NCBI GenBank assembly: GCA_029582265.1
Contig: CM055835.1
Coordinates: forward strand, 14,315,498 to 14,379,497
Length of the DNA stretch: 64,000 nucleotides
Direction: 5' to 3'
DNA from: Zoroaster sp. YZ-2022
Taxonomy: Eukaryota; Echinodermata; Asteroidea; Forcipulatida; Zoroasteridae
Both the position numbers and the translations under genes were made by a program. This document shows positions 9,925 through 20,273 of the stretch, in pieces. A model generated the notes under the pieces. That model saw nothing but the letters and a program-made list of their open reading frames with translations. It was not told the origin of the DNA and searched no databases. Within the stretch, counting starts at the first letter, position 1; every line of letters begins with the position of its first letter.

Positions 9925-10083
9925 ATATCCTACTTTCAGGATGTCGACATACTGAGATAAATTTTCTCAGGAAGATGACATCCTACTTTCAGGATGTCGA
10001 CATCCTGAGATAAATTATCTCGGCATAACAACACCCTACTTTTAGGATGTCGTCATCCTGAGATACATAATATCAGGATCTCA
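9925..10083. repeat. 53-bp tandem repeat with palindromic core, 3 copies
   Basis: Copies start at 9928, 9981 and 10034, exactly 53 bp apart. Each centres on a palindrome; the best copy reads CAGGATGTCGACATCCTG. The third copy is the most diverged. Confidence 0.85.
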
Positions 10084-10140
10084 ACAAATCGGATGGCACT
10101 TCCAGAGCTCCGTAGATTTTGGCCATGGTCTTCCACAGAT

Positions 10141-11128
10141 TTAAAGGGAAACATCACCCCAGTTTTGAAATAAAATTATGTGAAGGGTGTGATGTTTCAT
10201 GGAGACTGTCTTTTTATTTTTTTATGATCGGTTGTTGCAATTGCAGAAAATGATGATTTTCTTGCCGTCACGGGCGCGGCCATTTTGTTGCGCGATGTCT
10301 ATTCATCCCGGACATTGTGACGTAATGACTGCACCAACAACCCGAGCGTGCTTTTTAGCTGTATGTGTACGCTAGCACAGGGAGCCCGCATTGTACACGT
10401 AAGCCCGAAGAACAGCTCTGTTGGTACATACATCATGAAAGTCGGGATTGGATGTGATACATGTCCTGTCTTCCATCAACCAATTCAGTTTTTCAACTTC
10501 ACGGCAACAGAGGCACTCCTTTTCTTGAGGCATTACCGCACATGACTCACAACTGCACCAGTCCGTATTTTGCCTGCGTGCAGTCGGTCGCCCACCCGAC
10601 CCAGGCAGCTGCACGTCCTCGATGTTTTCCACGTCCATTGCGATATCGTTATTTCTGTTTTGTAGCTCTTCGTCCGTAAAACTTGGTTCAAAATCGTACG
10701 GAGATGGCCCTGATTCCATAATTTTGATACCCAGATTTCGTAAAAGCAAAGAAAAATACGTCGAAGGTGAGAGTAAACACGGGAGCTTGTGTTTGACCGT
10801 GAGAAATGATCGAGCACAATCGTCGGGCACCTTTCTACCGTGAGCACTATGTATGCTGATAGGTGCGTCTAGGCGCGATACTATCGCCACATGTCAGCTG
10901 TACACATACGCTTTTTCATTGAGGTGCAGTCAGTACGTCATAATGTCCCGGATGTGGCGGGATTTTTAAACAACATGGACGCGCTCTATGAACAAGAATT
11001 TAAGAACACAATAGACCAGCATTTCGTTCTCGATAATGAAAATCGATCATTGCTCTGTGGATTATGTTCTTTACAATATGTCCTTTCAGAATAAATAAAA
11101 TTTTGGCGGGCCTGGAATTTCCCTTTAA
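10141..11128. mobile_element. TTAA-flanked inverted-repeat element carrying a P2X7-like gene
   Basis: TTAA at 10141-10144 and 11125-11128 flank ends AGGGAAA / TTTCCCT. Inside, 10270-10375 and 10896-10985 are inverted copies of each other (shared words GTACACATAC, GGTGCAGTCA, TACGTCA, GTCCxGGATG). This gives long, imperfect subterminal inverted repeats around the coding segment. TTAA target sites are typical of piggyBac and Kolobok elements. No transposase is present, so it is either non-autonomous or a gene captured between inverted repeats. Confidence 0.6.
10372..10719 (-). CDS. P2X7-receptor intracellular-domain-like protein (partial)
   Basis: The start is taken at 10719 (MESGPSPYDFEPSFTDEEL), although the frame is open to 10890. 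The core CSCESCAVMPQEKECLCC, followed by REVEKLNW and CITSNPDF, matches the Cys-rich 'ballast' (P2X7 C-terminal) domain that also occurs as free-standing proteins in many invertebrates. It lacks the P2X channel part. The frame stops at 10372 (YNAGSLC), short of the usual conserved tail, so a following exon or truncation is likely. No membrane segment is seen. Family recognition is good; the function of the free-standing forms is unknown. Confidence 0.65.
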   Translation of the reverse strand: MESGPSPYDFEPSFTDEELQNRNNDIAMDVENIEDVQLPGSGGRPTARRQNTDWCSCESCAVMPQEKECLCCREVEKLNWLMEDRTCITSNPDFHDVCTNRAVLRAYVYNAGSLC

Positions 11129-11306
11129 GCCGCGGTCTAAGATATAACTGGCATATGCCCTAGGTAGGCCTAGTGTGGACTGTTTGCCACTCCTGTCTTA
11201 TTGGCTAGCGATGGATCTTGGTTACTGGATATTTCTCAACACAGAAAAACCTGGGCTCTCAGGGTTTTCGCACGTAAACTGCAAAATGGCTGTTATGTGA
11301 TAAGGG

Positions 11307-12692
11307 CTATGTTGTTGATGCGTGCTTTTGCCAAGAAAAATTTTTGACTGGTAATTTGATCAGTTTATCAGACTCCAAAGGGTGTTGTGTTCTGTTATTA
11401 AGTGTCTCCTCAAGGCACTGCAATGTCACGGGGTCAAAATTATAGTGGAACTTATTGGCGAAAAGGTGTGGTTGAACTGCAAGATGCTGCAAATGGCCGG
11501 CTCCAAAAACGCAAATCGCCCTCACATATTTACCAACGCAGGGAGGAGAATTGGGAATATGTCCCCACCTTAAGAACCTGATATTTGTTTCCTCGTTTCC
11601 AATGGGGTATCCACCAGGCGTACCATTTGCACGGTGGAGGGTCACCCAGTACGTTTCATCGGGACTGTAAGTGTCATTCACCCAGTATAACAGGTCTTCT
11701 CCAATAGGGTTGTGAACCACGTACTCGACGAATTGACGGGTAGCTGCGATGTATGCGTTACCAACGTATACGACAATGTTATGAGGTGCACGAGCTTTAC
11801 GTTTCCCCGTTCTGAGAACGCGTCCATTTTTCTCAAAGTATTGGAACTGCGTTCTACTTAAAACGGGCGGCTTTGGAATTATTCCATTTATGTCGTTGTG
11901 ACCGTTGTATGCTTTTAGCTGCCGTATAATCTCCAGGTTTGTTTTCAGTGGAAAGTCTTGACCGCACAAATTTATCAAGTATTTCCATTGATACGAGACA
12001 CCTCGCGGCCCTGTTAAATCTCTCATGCAATTGATATCAGCCATAAGTCTTGAAATCCCAGCATAAGTAACATTTTCCACCTTTGATGGTATGAAGACGT
12101 TTTCAAAGCATCTGGCTAGACCTTTTATGGCAATATGAAAGTCCTGGGGTGACATTGCATCGGGATGAATACATATAATGTGCTGAGGTTGGTATATTGC
12201 ACGAAGGAGGCGCTCCACCTGAGCCGCGTCTTTATGAGTCACTATGACGTACGCCAGAGGGTATTGTGCCTCTTCCTCTGAGACAGGAGTAGTTGGGTAT
12301 TGCCTCAGGCGCTTGTACAAACTACAATCAAATTCAAGGGTCCAGTTACGCACTTCTTTATCAGTCGGCACAGGGATGGATCCGTTCCCTTGTTTCCTCG
12401 CTTCCTCGATCATTTTTGTCGTCGTATTGATCATGTCTTTGTCCCCTGCGTTGAGGGCAGAGCAGTTCGTCTCCAATTGCCGATGAAACGGAGCGAATAC
12501 ATGTTGCTGTGTTACGACGGTTGTAGTTTTTTTAAGGTCTACTTTGTTAGTTACTGGACGAAGGAGAATATTTAGTTTACGACTATTGATGTTTTTGAGA
12601 TGTTGGTATTGCAATAAGACATGCAGGGAACCAAACACAATCGTTATTGTAAGTAGGCTAATAAAATATTTGAATGTCCGATGTTGCGCCAT
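11307..12692 (-). CDS. GCNT-like: core-2/I-branching beta-1,6-N-acetylglucosaminyltransferase (GT14)
   Basis: 461 aa, type II Golgi membrane enzyme that should transfer GlcNAc in beta-1,6 linkage to make O-glycan core 2 or related branches. Short cytoplasmic tail, signal anchor at residues about 9-28, stem, then the GT14 catalytic domain from about residue 120. Landmarks: PLAYVIVTHKD (145-155), KYLINLCGQDFPLKTN (237-252) and SPDETYW (343-349), whose Glu346 aligns with the catalytic Glu of mouse C2GnT-L. All nine cysteines expected of C2GnT-type enzymes are present (77, 123, 174, 195, 222, 243, 385, 394, 426). Several N-glycosylation sequons occur (e.g. 76, 116, 207, 356). Length is slightly above mammalian GCNT1 (428 aa). 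The coding region is a single exon. A splice acceptor (TTTTTATTGCAG, ending at plus-strand 12703) lies 10 nt before the ATG, so a noncoding 5' exon lies further upstream. Acceptor specificity (core 2, core 4 or I) cannot be read from sequence. Confidence 0.95.
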   Translation of the reverse strand: MAQHRTFKYFISLLTITIVFGSLHVLLQYQHLKNINSRKLNILLRPVTNKVDLKKTTTVVTQQHVFAPFHRQLETNCSALNAGDKDMINTTTKMIEEARKQGNGSIPVPTDKEVRNWTLEFDCSLYKRLRQYPTTPVSEEEAQYPLAYVIVTHKDAAQVERLLRAIYQPQHIICIHPDAMSPQDFHIAIKGLARCFENVFIPSKVENVTYAGISRLMADINCMRDLTGPRGVSYQWKYLINLCGQDFPLKTNLEIIRQLKAYNGHNDINGIIPKPPVLSRTQFQYFEKNGRVLRTGKRKARAPHNIVVYVGNAYIAATRQFVEYVVHNPIGEDLLYWVNDTYSPDETYWVTLHRANGTPGGYPIGNEETNIRFLRWGHIPNSPPCVGKYVRAICVFGAGHLQHLAVQPHLFANKFHYNFDPVTLQCLEETLNNRTQHPLESDKLIKLPVKNFSWQKHASTT

Positions 12693-12701
12693 TGCTTTGC
12701 C

Positions 12702-12716
12702 ACTGCAATAAAAACA
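12702..12716 (-). promoter_or_regulatory. splice acceptor in 5' UTR of the GCNT-like gene
   Basis: On the minus strand a pyrimidine tract ends TTGCAG just upstream of the ATG at 12692. Vertebrate GCNT genes also have intronless coding regions with upstream noncoding exons. The upstream exon was not located. Confidence 0.5.
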
Positions 12717-12854
12717 GAATAATCAGAAAAGTGACATTACTCATTCCATCAAAACTTGATGCAGTCACTGCACTCCAAATCAGGAAAATAAATACATTTG
12801 GGCTTATTGTAAATACTGATTTTATGAAAATTTAGATGCCTTTATGCTAATATT

Positions 12855-12921
12855 ACCACCTCGCTACTAATTTGGTATGTCAGTCACGGTGACTGACAGA
12901 CCAAATTAGTCGCGAGGTGGT
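12855..12921. repeat. 67-bp near-perfect palindrome
   Basis: Arms of 33 bp centred on G12888 (TCAGTCAC-G-GTGACTGA) with only a few mismatches. The outermost words are ACCACCTCGC and GCGAGGTGGT. It would extrude as a cruciform or fold into a long hairpin RNA. Confidence 0.9.
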
Positions 12922-13460
12922 CTACGGATACGGTTCATAGGCTGTGCTGAGTATCTGGGTATACCTGGTTCCAATGTAAGTCTCTGATTTTTTTAACAAG
13001 ATGTGTGTGGGAAATGGGGATGCTATGAGACTTTTTGAATATAGAGGGCGGGAAATTATTACTGTAAGTTCATATTTATTATGACTAATAACACAAGATA
13101 AACTTGTGATCATAGAGCCTAATTGTTATTTTATACATTCAGGAGTATTTATGTGTTGTTTATGAGTACGGTACCTGATGGGTATCTGAACATTTCCAAT
13201 TTCCAATTCTAGTTCCCGAAATAACCGAAAACGCGCGCAGCCTGGTCAGATGTCAGATCAGCATTGGATAATGGTGGGACTCTTTCCCATGGTGATTTTG
13301 TGTCCTACTTGGACACCAGGTCTACGGAAGAACCTTTTTAGGTCTGTTTTCATCGATTTTCGAGACCAGCAAACAAAATAGGATTTTTCACTTCTATTAT
13401 TTTGTATAAAATCAATAGTCATACTATGATTTGCAAACTTCAGAGAATCCAAAAAACACG
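12922..13460. other. intergenic, no gene seen
   Basis: Upstream side of the GCNT-like gene. No recognisable exon, RNA gene or repeat boundary. A 5' exon or promoter of that gene could lie here but cannot be picked out. Confidence 0.4.
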
Positions 13461-13570
13461 TTCTCCTGAAAACGATCAGAGCATACTGATCGAAACGTCG
13501 AGTTGCAACTTCCAGTTCTTTTCAGAACTAATTACTACTCAATTGAGAATTTCACATGGTGTCACCGCAA
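13461..13570 (+). repeat. hammerhead-like dispersed repeat, copy 1
   Basis: About 110 bp shared with 42049-42161 at roughly 85-90% identity, ending at the same GTCACCGCAA. It contains CTGAAAA, a 7-bp stem CGATCAG/CTGATCG with loop AGCATA, then AAACGTC. Compared with copy 2 the core reads CTGAAAA instead of CTGAGGA, replacing a G that a hammerhead needs. Confidence 0.75.
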
Positions 13571-13674
13571 ATATTCTTTACTTAAAACACGTTCATATTT
13601 ACTGTATTTCCACTATGCACGCAATGCATAATGTATTTGCTCAGACTATACTTCGAACTTGAAACTGTCCCTAC

Positions 13675-14050
13675 ATAAATACCTTCTTCAGAAAGTGATT
13701 AGAGTTTAAATTCAACCCTTGTAATCATAAAAGAGGCCTCGGTTGCAGTGGCCGTCTAGGTCTTGGTCTCAGAAGATTGAGTCTTAGTCTCGTACACAAT
13801 GATTTATCACAGCAGTGACGTGAACACGGTTATACAAAGTGTCCGTCACGGGGCAAACTATCACGAATTTTGAGCTCCAAATTTCACACATTCTGTCAAA
13901 CTTTCAAACCCCGTAGAGCGAATTTAGAAATTTTCAAATTTGGTAAATTAATATGAATAATTATATGTGAACCATAAATTTATGTTCTTTGCATAATGTA
14001 AACACAAAATTAGGGTTTTTGCCCAGCTGAAAAAAAGACAAGTGGTTTGC
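13675..14050. other. intergenic, no gene seen
   Basis: No ORF, RNA or repeat that I can define. Confidence 0.4.
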
Positions 14051-14052
14051 AA

Positions 14053-15330
14053 TAAGCCTTATCGGAATTGCCGTGAGCATTCGCATTGACTTTAAAAACA
14101 ACCTCGTACCTTGGAAAAATTAGTACATTTGCGTTCGAGGATATGTGAAAAGTCAATAGGGGCGATTTTGGGGGTACTAAGTTGTAAGTTTTGTACGTAT
14201 TATGACAACATTACGGAAATTTTTTCTTCGAAATTGATAAGATCATAAACAGAATACTTAAATCATTATATTTAACCAATTCCACGTGCAAAATAATATT
14301 ATTCATTTATAACCTCGCTTCTTGTAGTGGCAATGCGTTTCTCTATAGAATGCTCAAACCAAATCAATTATAAAAGTACAAAATAATTGTAACTGATTTG
14401 TTCTATAATTCTAACTGTATATTAGAATTATGGCAAAACTCCATTATCCATGGTATAGGAAAACATTTGTTTCAATAAATCTGATGCCATTTTTGCATAA
14501 TATTTTGTTAATTGTAACATGGAGCCCCTTCAAAGCCTTGCAGAGAAAACCCAACTAGGGGACTGAAAACATTTATAATCAAAATGTCAACCTTGGTAAG
14601 ATTTTAAATCAGACCTATTTAAAACAATAACATTGGAACCGAGACTAAATAATTAAGCACATTAACGCATTTCTCTGTTTTATTGCACGAACAACCCAAC
14701 ATAGTGTGCATGTATGTGGCTATAGCGCACTGAGGCCTACATGTGGTATACGTTTTTAGAGTCCGAGCGAGGTGCAACCGCGTAAGTCGAGTTGGTACCC
14801 CGTGCGATACGGCCGAGGAGATAATACAAAAATGACAATGGACTTGAGCACACAAGCTAAAACGGCACGTTTACCCTTCCTCCAATTGAAACCCAACGCT
14901 TCATAGGCATCAATCACGTTTCTGAAACAGCGGCGTAGCCACGGGGGGGCTAGTGCCCCAAAAAACAGAAAAGAAAACGTAAAGGGAAAAAACCCATACC
15001 CTGCCCCCCACTGAAAACCAATCCCCCTGTGCCCCCCCCCCCCCCACTGAAAAAGTCCTGGCTATGCCGCTGTTCTGAAAACACGAAAATGAATCGTTAG
15101 TTTCTTACGAACGTAAACAGAAAGTAGCGACCGCAGGTTTCATGGGGTCACAAAAAGTTAACCACTGCATAGAGCTCAGAGATTTCAGAGTATACCAGCG
15201 CCTTTGGATAAAGGCGGTGGGGACGAGCGAATTTTCACATATCCTCGTACGCAAGGGTACTCATTTTTCCAAGGTACGAATTTGTTTTTCAAGTCAACGC
15301 GCATGCTCGAGGTAATTTTGATAAGGCTTA
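14053..15330. mobile_element. element with ~100-bp inverted termini (1.28 kb)
   Basis: 14053-14151 and 15232-15330 are inverted copies (about 75-80% by eye). They begin TAAGCCTTAT / ATAAGGCTTA and share CGTACCTTGGAAAAAT and GAGGATATGTGAAAA. No protein is recognisable inside. A 145-bp hAT-type MITE is nested at 14928-15072. Target duplications are not clear. Confidence 0.6.
14928..15072. mobile_element. hAT-type MITE with 8-bp target duplication
   Basis: Ends CAGCGGCGTAGCCA and TGGCTATGCCGCTG are inverted repeats and begin with the CAG typical of hAT. TTCTGAAA at 14920-14927 is repeated exactly at 15073-15080. The interior is C- and A-rich with no coding capacity. Confidence 0.9.
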
Positions 15331-15334
15331 AGGC

Positions 15335-15748
15335 TAGCTAAGTTAGTCCATGAGCCAGCCGATTTTTTGGTACCAAATTAATTAAGGGACTAATTCTAAT
15401 ATGCCTTTTATGGCCACAAATAATCTATAAATCACCAAACAATACGATAGCCCTTCTAAAAAGGTAGCTTAATTAGTGTTAGTTTTCTGACGGTTTTTAC
15501 CGTAAAATGTGGAAGTACTCAGCCTTTTGAAGTACTCAAACTGCGCATGCCCATTCATATTCCTGACGTCTGTTTAAAGACAGTTGACACAAGTATCATT
15601 GAAAGTTTCCTTGTTATCACATGAAGTGACAAAATTAGTTCCGGTCAACAATGAAAAGCCGTTGTATCTAATACATGTCAACGTTTACACTGAACTTTGT
15701 GTGGTGTAACAGCAACGAACGATCGATGTCTGGAAATCGTCCGTTTTT
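15335..15748. other. intergenic; fragment of dispersed repeat
   Basis: 15346-15398 (GAGCCAGCC..., GGTACCAAATTAATTAAGGG) resembles in inverted orientation 34505-34565 (GGTACC..., TCTGGCTCATGGACC). Otherwise no feature. Confidence 0.4.
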
Positions 15749-15930
15749 AGGTGTTCGGGTATGTGGCCGAAACACCTATTGTTTTTGTACGTTTTTTTTT
15801 AGGTGTTCGGGTATGTACCCGAAACACCTATTGTTTTTGTTCGGTTTTTTTAGGTGTTCGGGTATGTGCCCGAAACACCTATTGTTTTTGTACGGTTTTT
15901 TAGGTGTTCGGGTATGCACCCGAAACACCT
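15749..15930 (+). repeat. four tandem copies of the 5' cap hairpin
   Basis: Hairpins at 15749-15777, 15801-15829, 15852-15880 and 15902-15930, each AGGTGTTCGGG + 4-7 nt loop + CCGAAACACCT, followed by ATTGTTTTTGT. The 3' arm has one bulged A. The loops differ between copies (TATGTGG, TATGTA, TATGTG, TATGCA). Confidence 0.9.
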
Positions 15931-16451
15931 ATTGTTTTTGTTCGTTTTTTTTCGTTTTTTTCTTTTTACTTCTTCTTCTTCTCCCCCATCTTGTCCGCAA
16001 ACAAAAACATACTTGCAAACTTCACATGAACTTGAAACTTGGCATGCACTTAGAACTTAACAAGTAGATGAAACTCCAGTTGTGAGTGACCCCAATTTGA
16101 CCTTACTTCCTGTCCAAACCGGAAGTGAAAGTTTAATATTTAAAAAAATCATATCTCAACAACCACATAAGGTACATTGACATTTTTGTACCATTGTACA
16201 TATTGTTAATTGTCAAAAGTATTTACACAAAGGTGACCCCAATTTGACCTTACTTCCTGTCCAAACCGGAAGTCAAAGTTTAATATTAAAATAATTTCTA
16301 AATTCAGTATTGTATTGTATTCAAATAAACTTCTCGCGAGAACTTCAACAGACGTTAACATTTGACTTCTCCAACACTTCGAATTTATGACGTAACCATT
16401 TTAACTTCAACCGAACACCTTGTTTTTGTTGTGACAAAAACTTACATCTAG
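15749..16451 (+). mobile_element. array unit 1
   Basis: Four caps, CTT tract, 5' domain, about two monomers, right domain, stem-loop, CTAG at 16448-16451. Confidence 0.75.
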
Positions 16452-17393
16452 TTTTTTTTTTTTTTTTTCTTCTTCTTCTTCTTCTCCCCAATAACTGTCC
16501 GGTAACAAACACATACTTGCAAACGTCACATGAACTTGAAACTTGGCATGTACTTAGAACTTAACAAGTAGATGAAACTCGAGTTGTGAGTGACCCCGAT
16601 TTGACCTTACTTCCTGTCCAAACCGGAAGTCAAATTTTAATATTTAAAAAAATCATATCTCAACAACCACAACAGGTAAATGGACGTTTTTTGCACTATT
16701 GTATAGATTGTTAATTGTCGAAAAATATTTACAAAAACATGACCTCAATTTGACCTTACTTCCTGTCCAAACCGGAAGTCAAAGTTTAACATTTAAAAAA
16801 ATCATATCTCAACAACCACAAGAGGTAAATTCACAATTTTTGTACCATTGTACAGATCGTTAATTGTCGAAAAATATTTACAAAAAGGTGACCCCAATTT
16901 GACCTTACTTCCTGTCCAAACCGGAAGTCAAAGTTTAACATTTAAAAAAATCATATCTCAACAACCACAAGAGGTAAATTCACAAATTTTGTACCATTAT
17001 ACAGATCGTTAATTGTCAAAAAATATTCATACCCCAATTTGACCTTACTTCCTGTCCAAACCGGAAGTGAAAGTTTAATATTTAAAAAAATCATATCTCA
17101 ACAACCACATAAGGTACATTGACATTTTTGTACCATTGTACATATTGTTAATTGTCAAAAGTATTTACACAAAGGTGACTCCAATTTGACCTTACTTCCT
17201 GTCCAAACCGGAAGTCAAAGTTTAATATTAAAATAATTTCTAAATTCAGTATTGTATTGTATTCAAATAAACTTCTCGCGAGAACTTCAACAGACGTTAA
17301 CATTTGACTTCTCCAACACTTCGAATTTATGACGTAACCATTTTAACTTCAACCGAACACCTTGTTTTTGTTGTGACAAAAACTTATATCTAA
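16452..17393 (+). mobile_element. array unit 2
   Basis: No cap; T/CTT tract, 5' domain (ACATACTTGCAAACGTCAC...), several monomers, right domain, CTAA end at 17390-17393. Closely matched by unit 7 and the 3' part of unit 10. Confidence 0.75.
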
Positions 17394-20271
17394 TTTTTTT
17401 TTTTTTTTTTTTACTTCTTCTTCTCCCCAATAACTGTCCGGTAACAAACACATACTTGCAAACTTCACATGAACTTGAAACTTGGCATGTACTTAGAACT
17501 TAACAAGTAGATGAAACTCGAGTTGTGAGTGACCCCAATTTGACCTTACTTCCTGTCCAAACCGGAAGTCAAATTTTAATATTTAAAAAAATCATATCTC
17601 AACAACCACAACAGGTAAATGGACGTTTTTTGCACTATTGTATAGATTGTTAATTGTCGAAAAATATTTACAAAAACATGACCCCAATTTGACCTTACTT
17701 CCTGTCCAAACCGGAAGTCAATGTTTAACAATTAAAAAAATCATATCTCAACAACCACAAGAGGTAAATTCACAATTTTTGTACCATTGTACAGATCGTT
17801 AATTGTCGAAAAATATTTACAAAAAGGTGACCCCAATTTGACCTTACTTCCTGTCCAAACCGGAAGTCAAAGTTTAATATTTAAAAAAAATCATATCTCA
17901 ACAACCACAACAGGTAAATTCACAATTTTTGTACCATTGTACAGACCGTTAATTGTCAAAGAATATTTACAAAAAGATGACCCCAATTTGACCTTACTTC
18001 CTGTCCAAACCGGAAGTCAAAGTTTAACATTTAAAAAAATTATATCTCAACAACCACAACAGGTAAATTCACAATTTTTGTACCATTGTACAGATCGTTA
18101 ATTGTCGAAAAATATTTACAAAAAGGTGACCCCAATTTGACCTTACTTCCTGTCCAAACCGGAAGTCAAAGTTTAATATTTAAAAAAATCATATCTCAAC
18201 AACCACAAGAGGTAAATTCACAATTTTTGTACCATTATACAGATTGTTAATTGTCGAAAAATATTTACACAAAGGTGACCCCAATTTGACCTTACTTCCT
18301 GTCCAAACCGGAAGTCAGAGTTTAATATTTTCAAAAAATCATATCTCAACAACCACAAGAGGTAAATTCACAAATTTTGTACCATTATACAGATCGTTAA
18401 TTGTCAAAAAATATTTATACCCCAATTTGACCTTACTTCCTGTCCAAACCGGAAGTGAAAGTTTAATATTTAAAAAAATCATATCTCAACAACCACATAA
18501 GGTACATTGACATTTTTGTACCATTGTACATATTGTTAATTGTCAAAAGTATTTACACAAAGGTGACCCCAATTTGACTTTACTTCCTGTCCAAACCGGA
18601 AGTCAAATTTTAATATTTAAAAAAATCATATCTCAACAACCACAACAGGTAAATGGACGTTTTTTGCACTATTGTATAGATCGTTAATTGTCGAAAAATA
18701 TTTACAAAAAGGTGACCCCAATTTGACCTTACTTCCTGTCCAAACCGGAAGTCAAAGTTTAATATTTAAAAAAAATCATATCTCAACAACCACAACAGGT
18801 AAATTCACAATTTTTGTACCATTGTACAGACCGTTAATTGTCAAAGAATATTTACAAAAAGATGACCCCAATTTGACCTTACTTCCTGTCCAAACCGGAA
18901 GTCAAAATTTAATATTTAAAAAAATCATATCTCAACAACCACAAGAGGTAAATTCACATTTTTTGTACAATTGTACAGATCGTTAATTGTCAAAAAATAT
19001 TTACAAAAAGGTGACCCCAATTTGACCTTACTTCCTGTCCAAACCGGAAGTCAAAGTTTAATAATTTAAAAAAATTATATCTCAACAACCAGAAGAGGTA
19101 AATTCACAATTTTTGTACCATTGTACAGATCGTTAATTGTCAAAAATATTTACAAAACGGTGACCCCAATTTGACCTTACTTCCTGTCCAAACCGGAAGT
19201 CAAATTTTAATATTTATAAAAATCATATCTCAACAACCACAGGAGGTAAATTGACATTTGTTGCACCATTGTATAGATTGGTAATTGTTGAAAAATATTT
19301 ACAAAAAGGTGACCCCAATTTGACCTTACTTCCTGTCCAAACCGGAAGTCAAAGTTTAATATTTAAAAACAATCATATCTCAACAACCACAAGAGGTAAA
19401 TTCACAATCTTTGCACTATTGTACAGATCGTTATTTGTCAAAATAATTTTACAAAAAGATGACCCCAATTTGACCTTACTTCCTGTCCAAACCGGAAGTC
19501 AAAGTTTAATATTTAAAAAAATCATATCTCAACAACCACAATTAAGAGGTAAATTCACATTTTTTGTACAATTGTACAGATCGTTAATTGTCAAAACAAT
19601 TTTACACAAAAGTGACCCCAATTTGACCTTTACTTCCTGTCTAAACCGGAAGTCAAAGTTTAATATTTAAAACAAAATCTTCCACAAGAGGTAAATTCAC
19701 AATCTTTGCACCATTGTACAGATCGTTATTTGTCAAAACAATTTTACAAAAAGGTGACCCCAATTTGACCTTACTTCCTGTCCAAACCGGACGTCAAAGT
19801 TTAATAATTTAAAAAAATTATATCTCAACAACCAGAAGAGGTAAATTCACAATTTTTGTACCATTGTACAGATCGTTAATTGTCAAAAAATATTTACAAA
19901 ACGGTGACCCCAATTTGACCTTACTTCCTGTCCAAACCGGAAGTCAAAGTTTAATATTTAAAAAAATCATATCTCAACAACCACAGGAGGTAAATTGACA
20001 TTTGTTGCACCATTGTATAGATTGTTAATTGTTGAAAAATATTTACAAAAAGGTGACCCCAATTTGACCTTACTTCCTGTCCAAACCGGAAGTCAAAGTT
20101 TAATATTAAAATAATTTCTAAATTCAGTATTGTATTGTATTCAAATAAACTTCTCGTGAGAACTTCAACAGACGTTAACATTTGACTTCTCCAACACTTC
20201 GAATTGATGACGTAACCATTTTAACTTCAACCGAACACCTTGTTTTTGTTGTGACAAAAACTTATATCTAG
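17394..20271 (+). mobile_element. array unit 3 (long)
   Basis: About 17 monomers between the CTT/5' domain and the right domain. Ends CTAG 20268-20271, then TT and the cap of unit 4. Shares long near-identical blocks with unit 8. Confidence 0.75.
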
Positions 20272-20273
20272 TT

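Noticed and set aside
10891..11094. 67-aa plus-strand ORF next to the P2X7-like gene
   Set aside because: Lies in the right inverted repeat of the element, has no recognisable domain, and its left part is mirrored at 10300-10375.
15801..15840. Rho-independent terminators (hairpin followed by T run)
   Set aside because: Bacterial-style terminators are not meaningful in this intron-bearing nuclear context; the hairpins are transposon ends.
15675..16067. 130-aa open frame with repeated CSGMYPKHLLFLF-like peptides
   Set aside because: It is the translation of the four stacked cap hairpins and the T/CTT tract.
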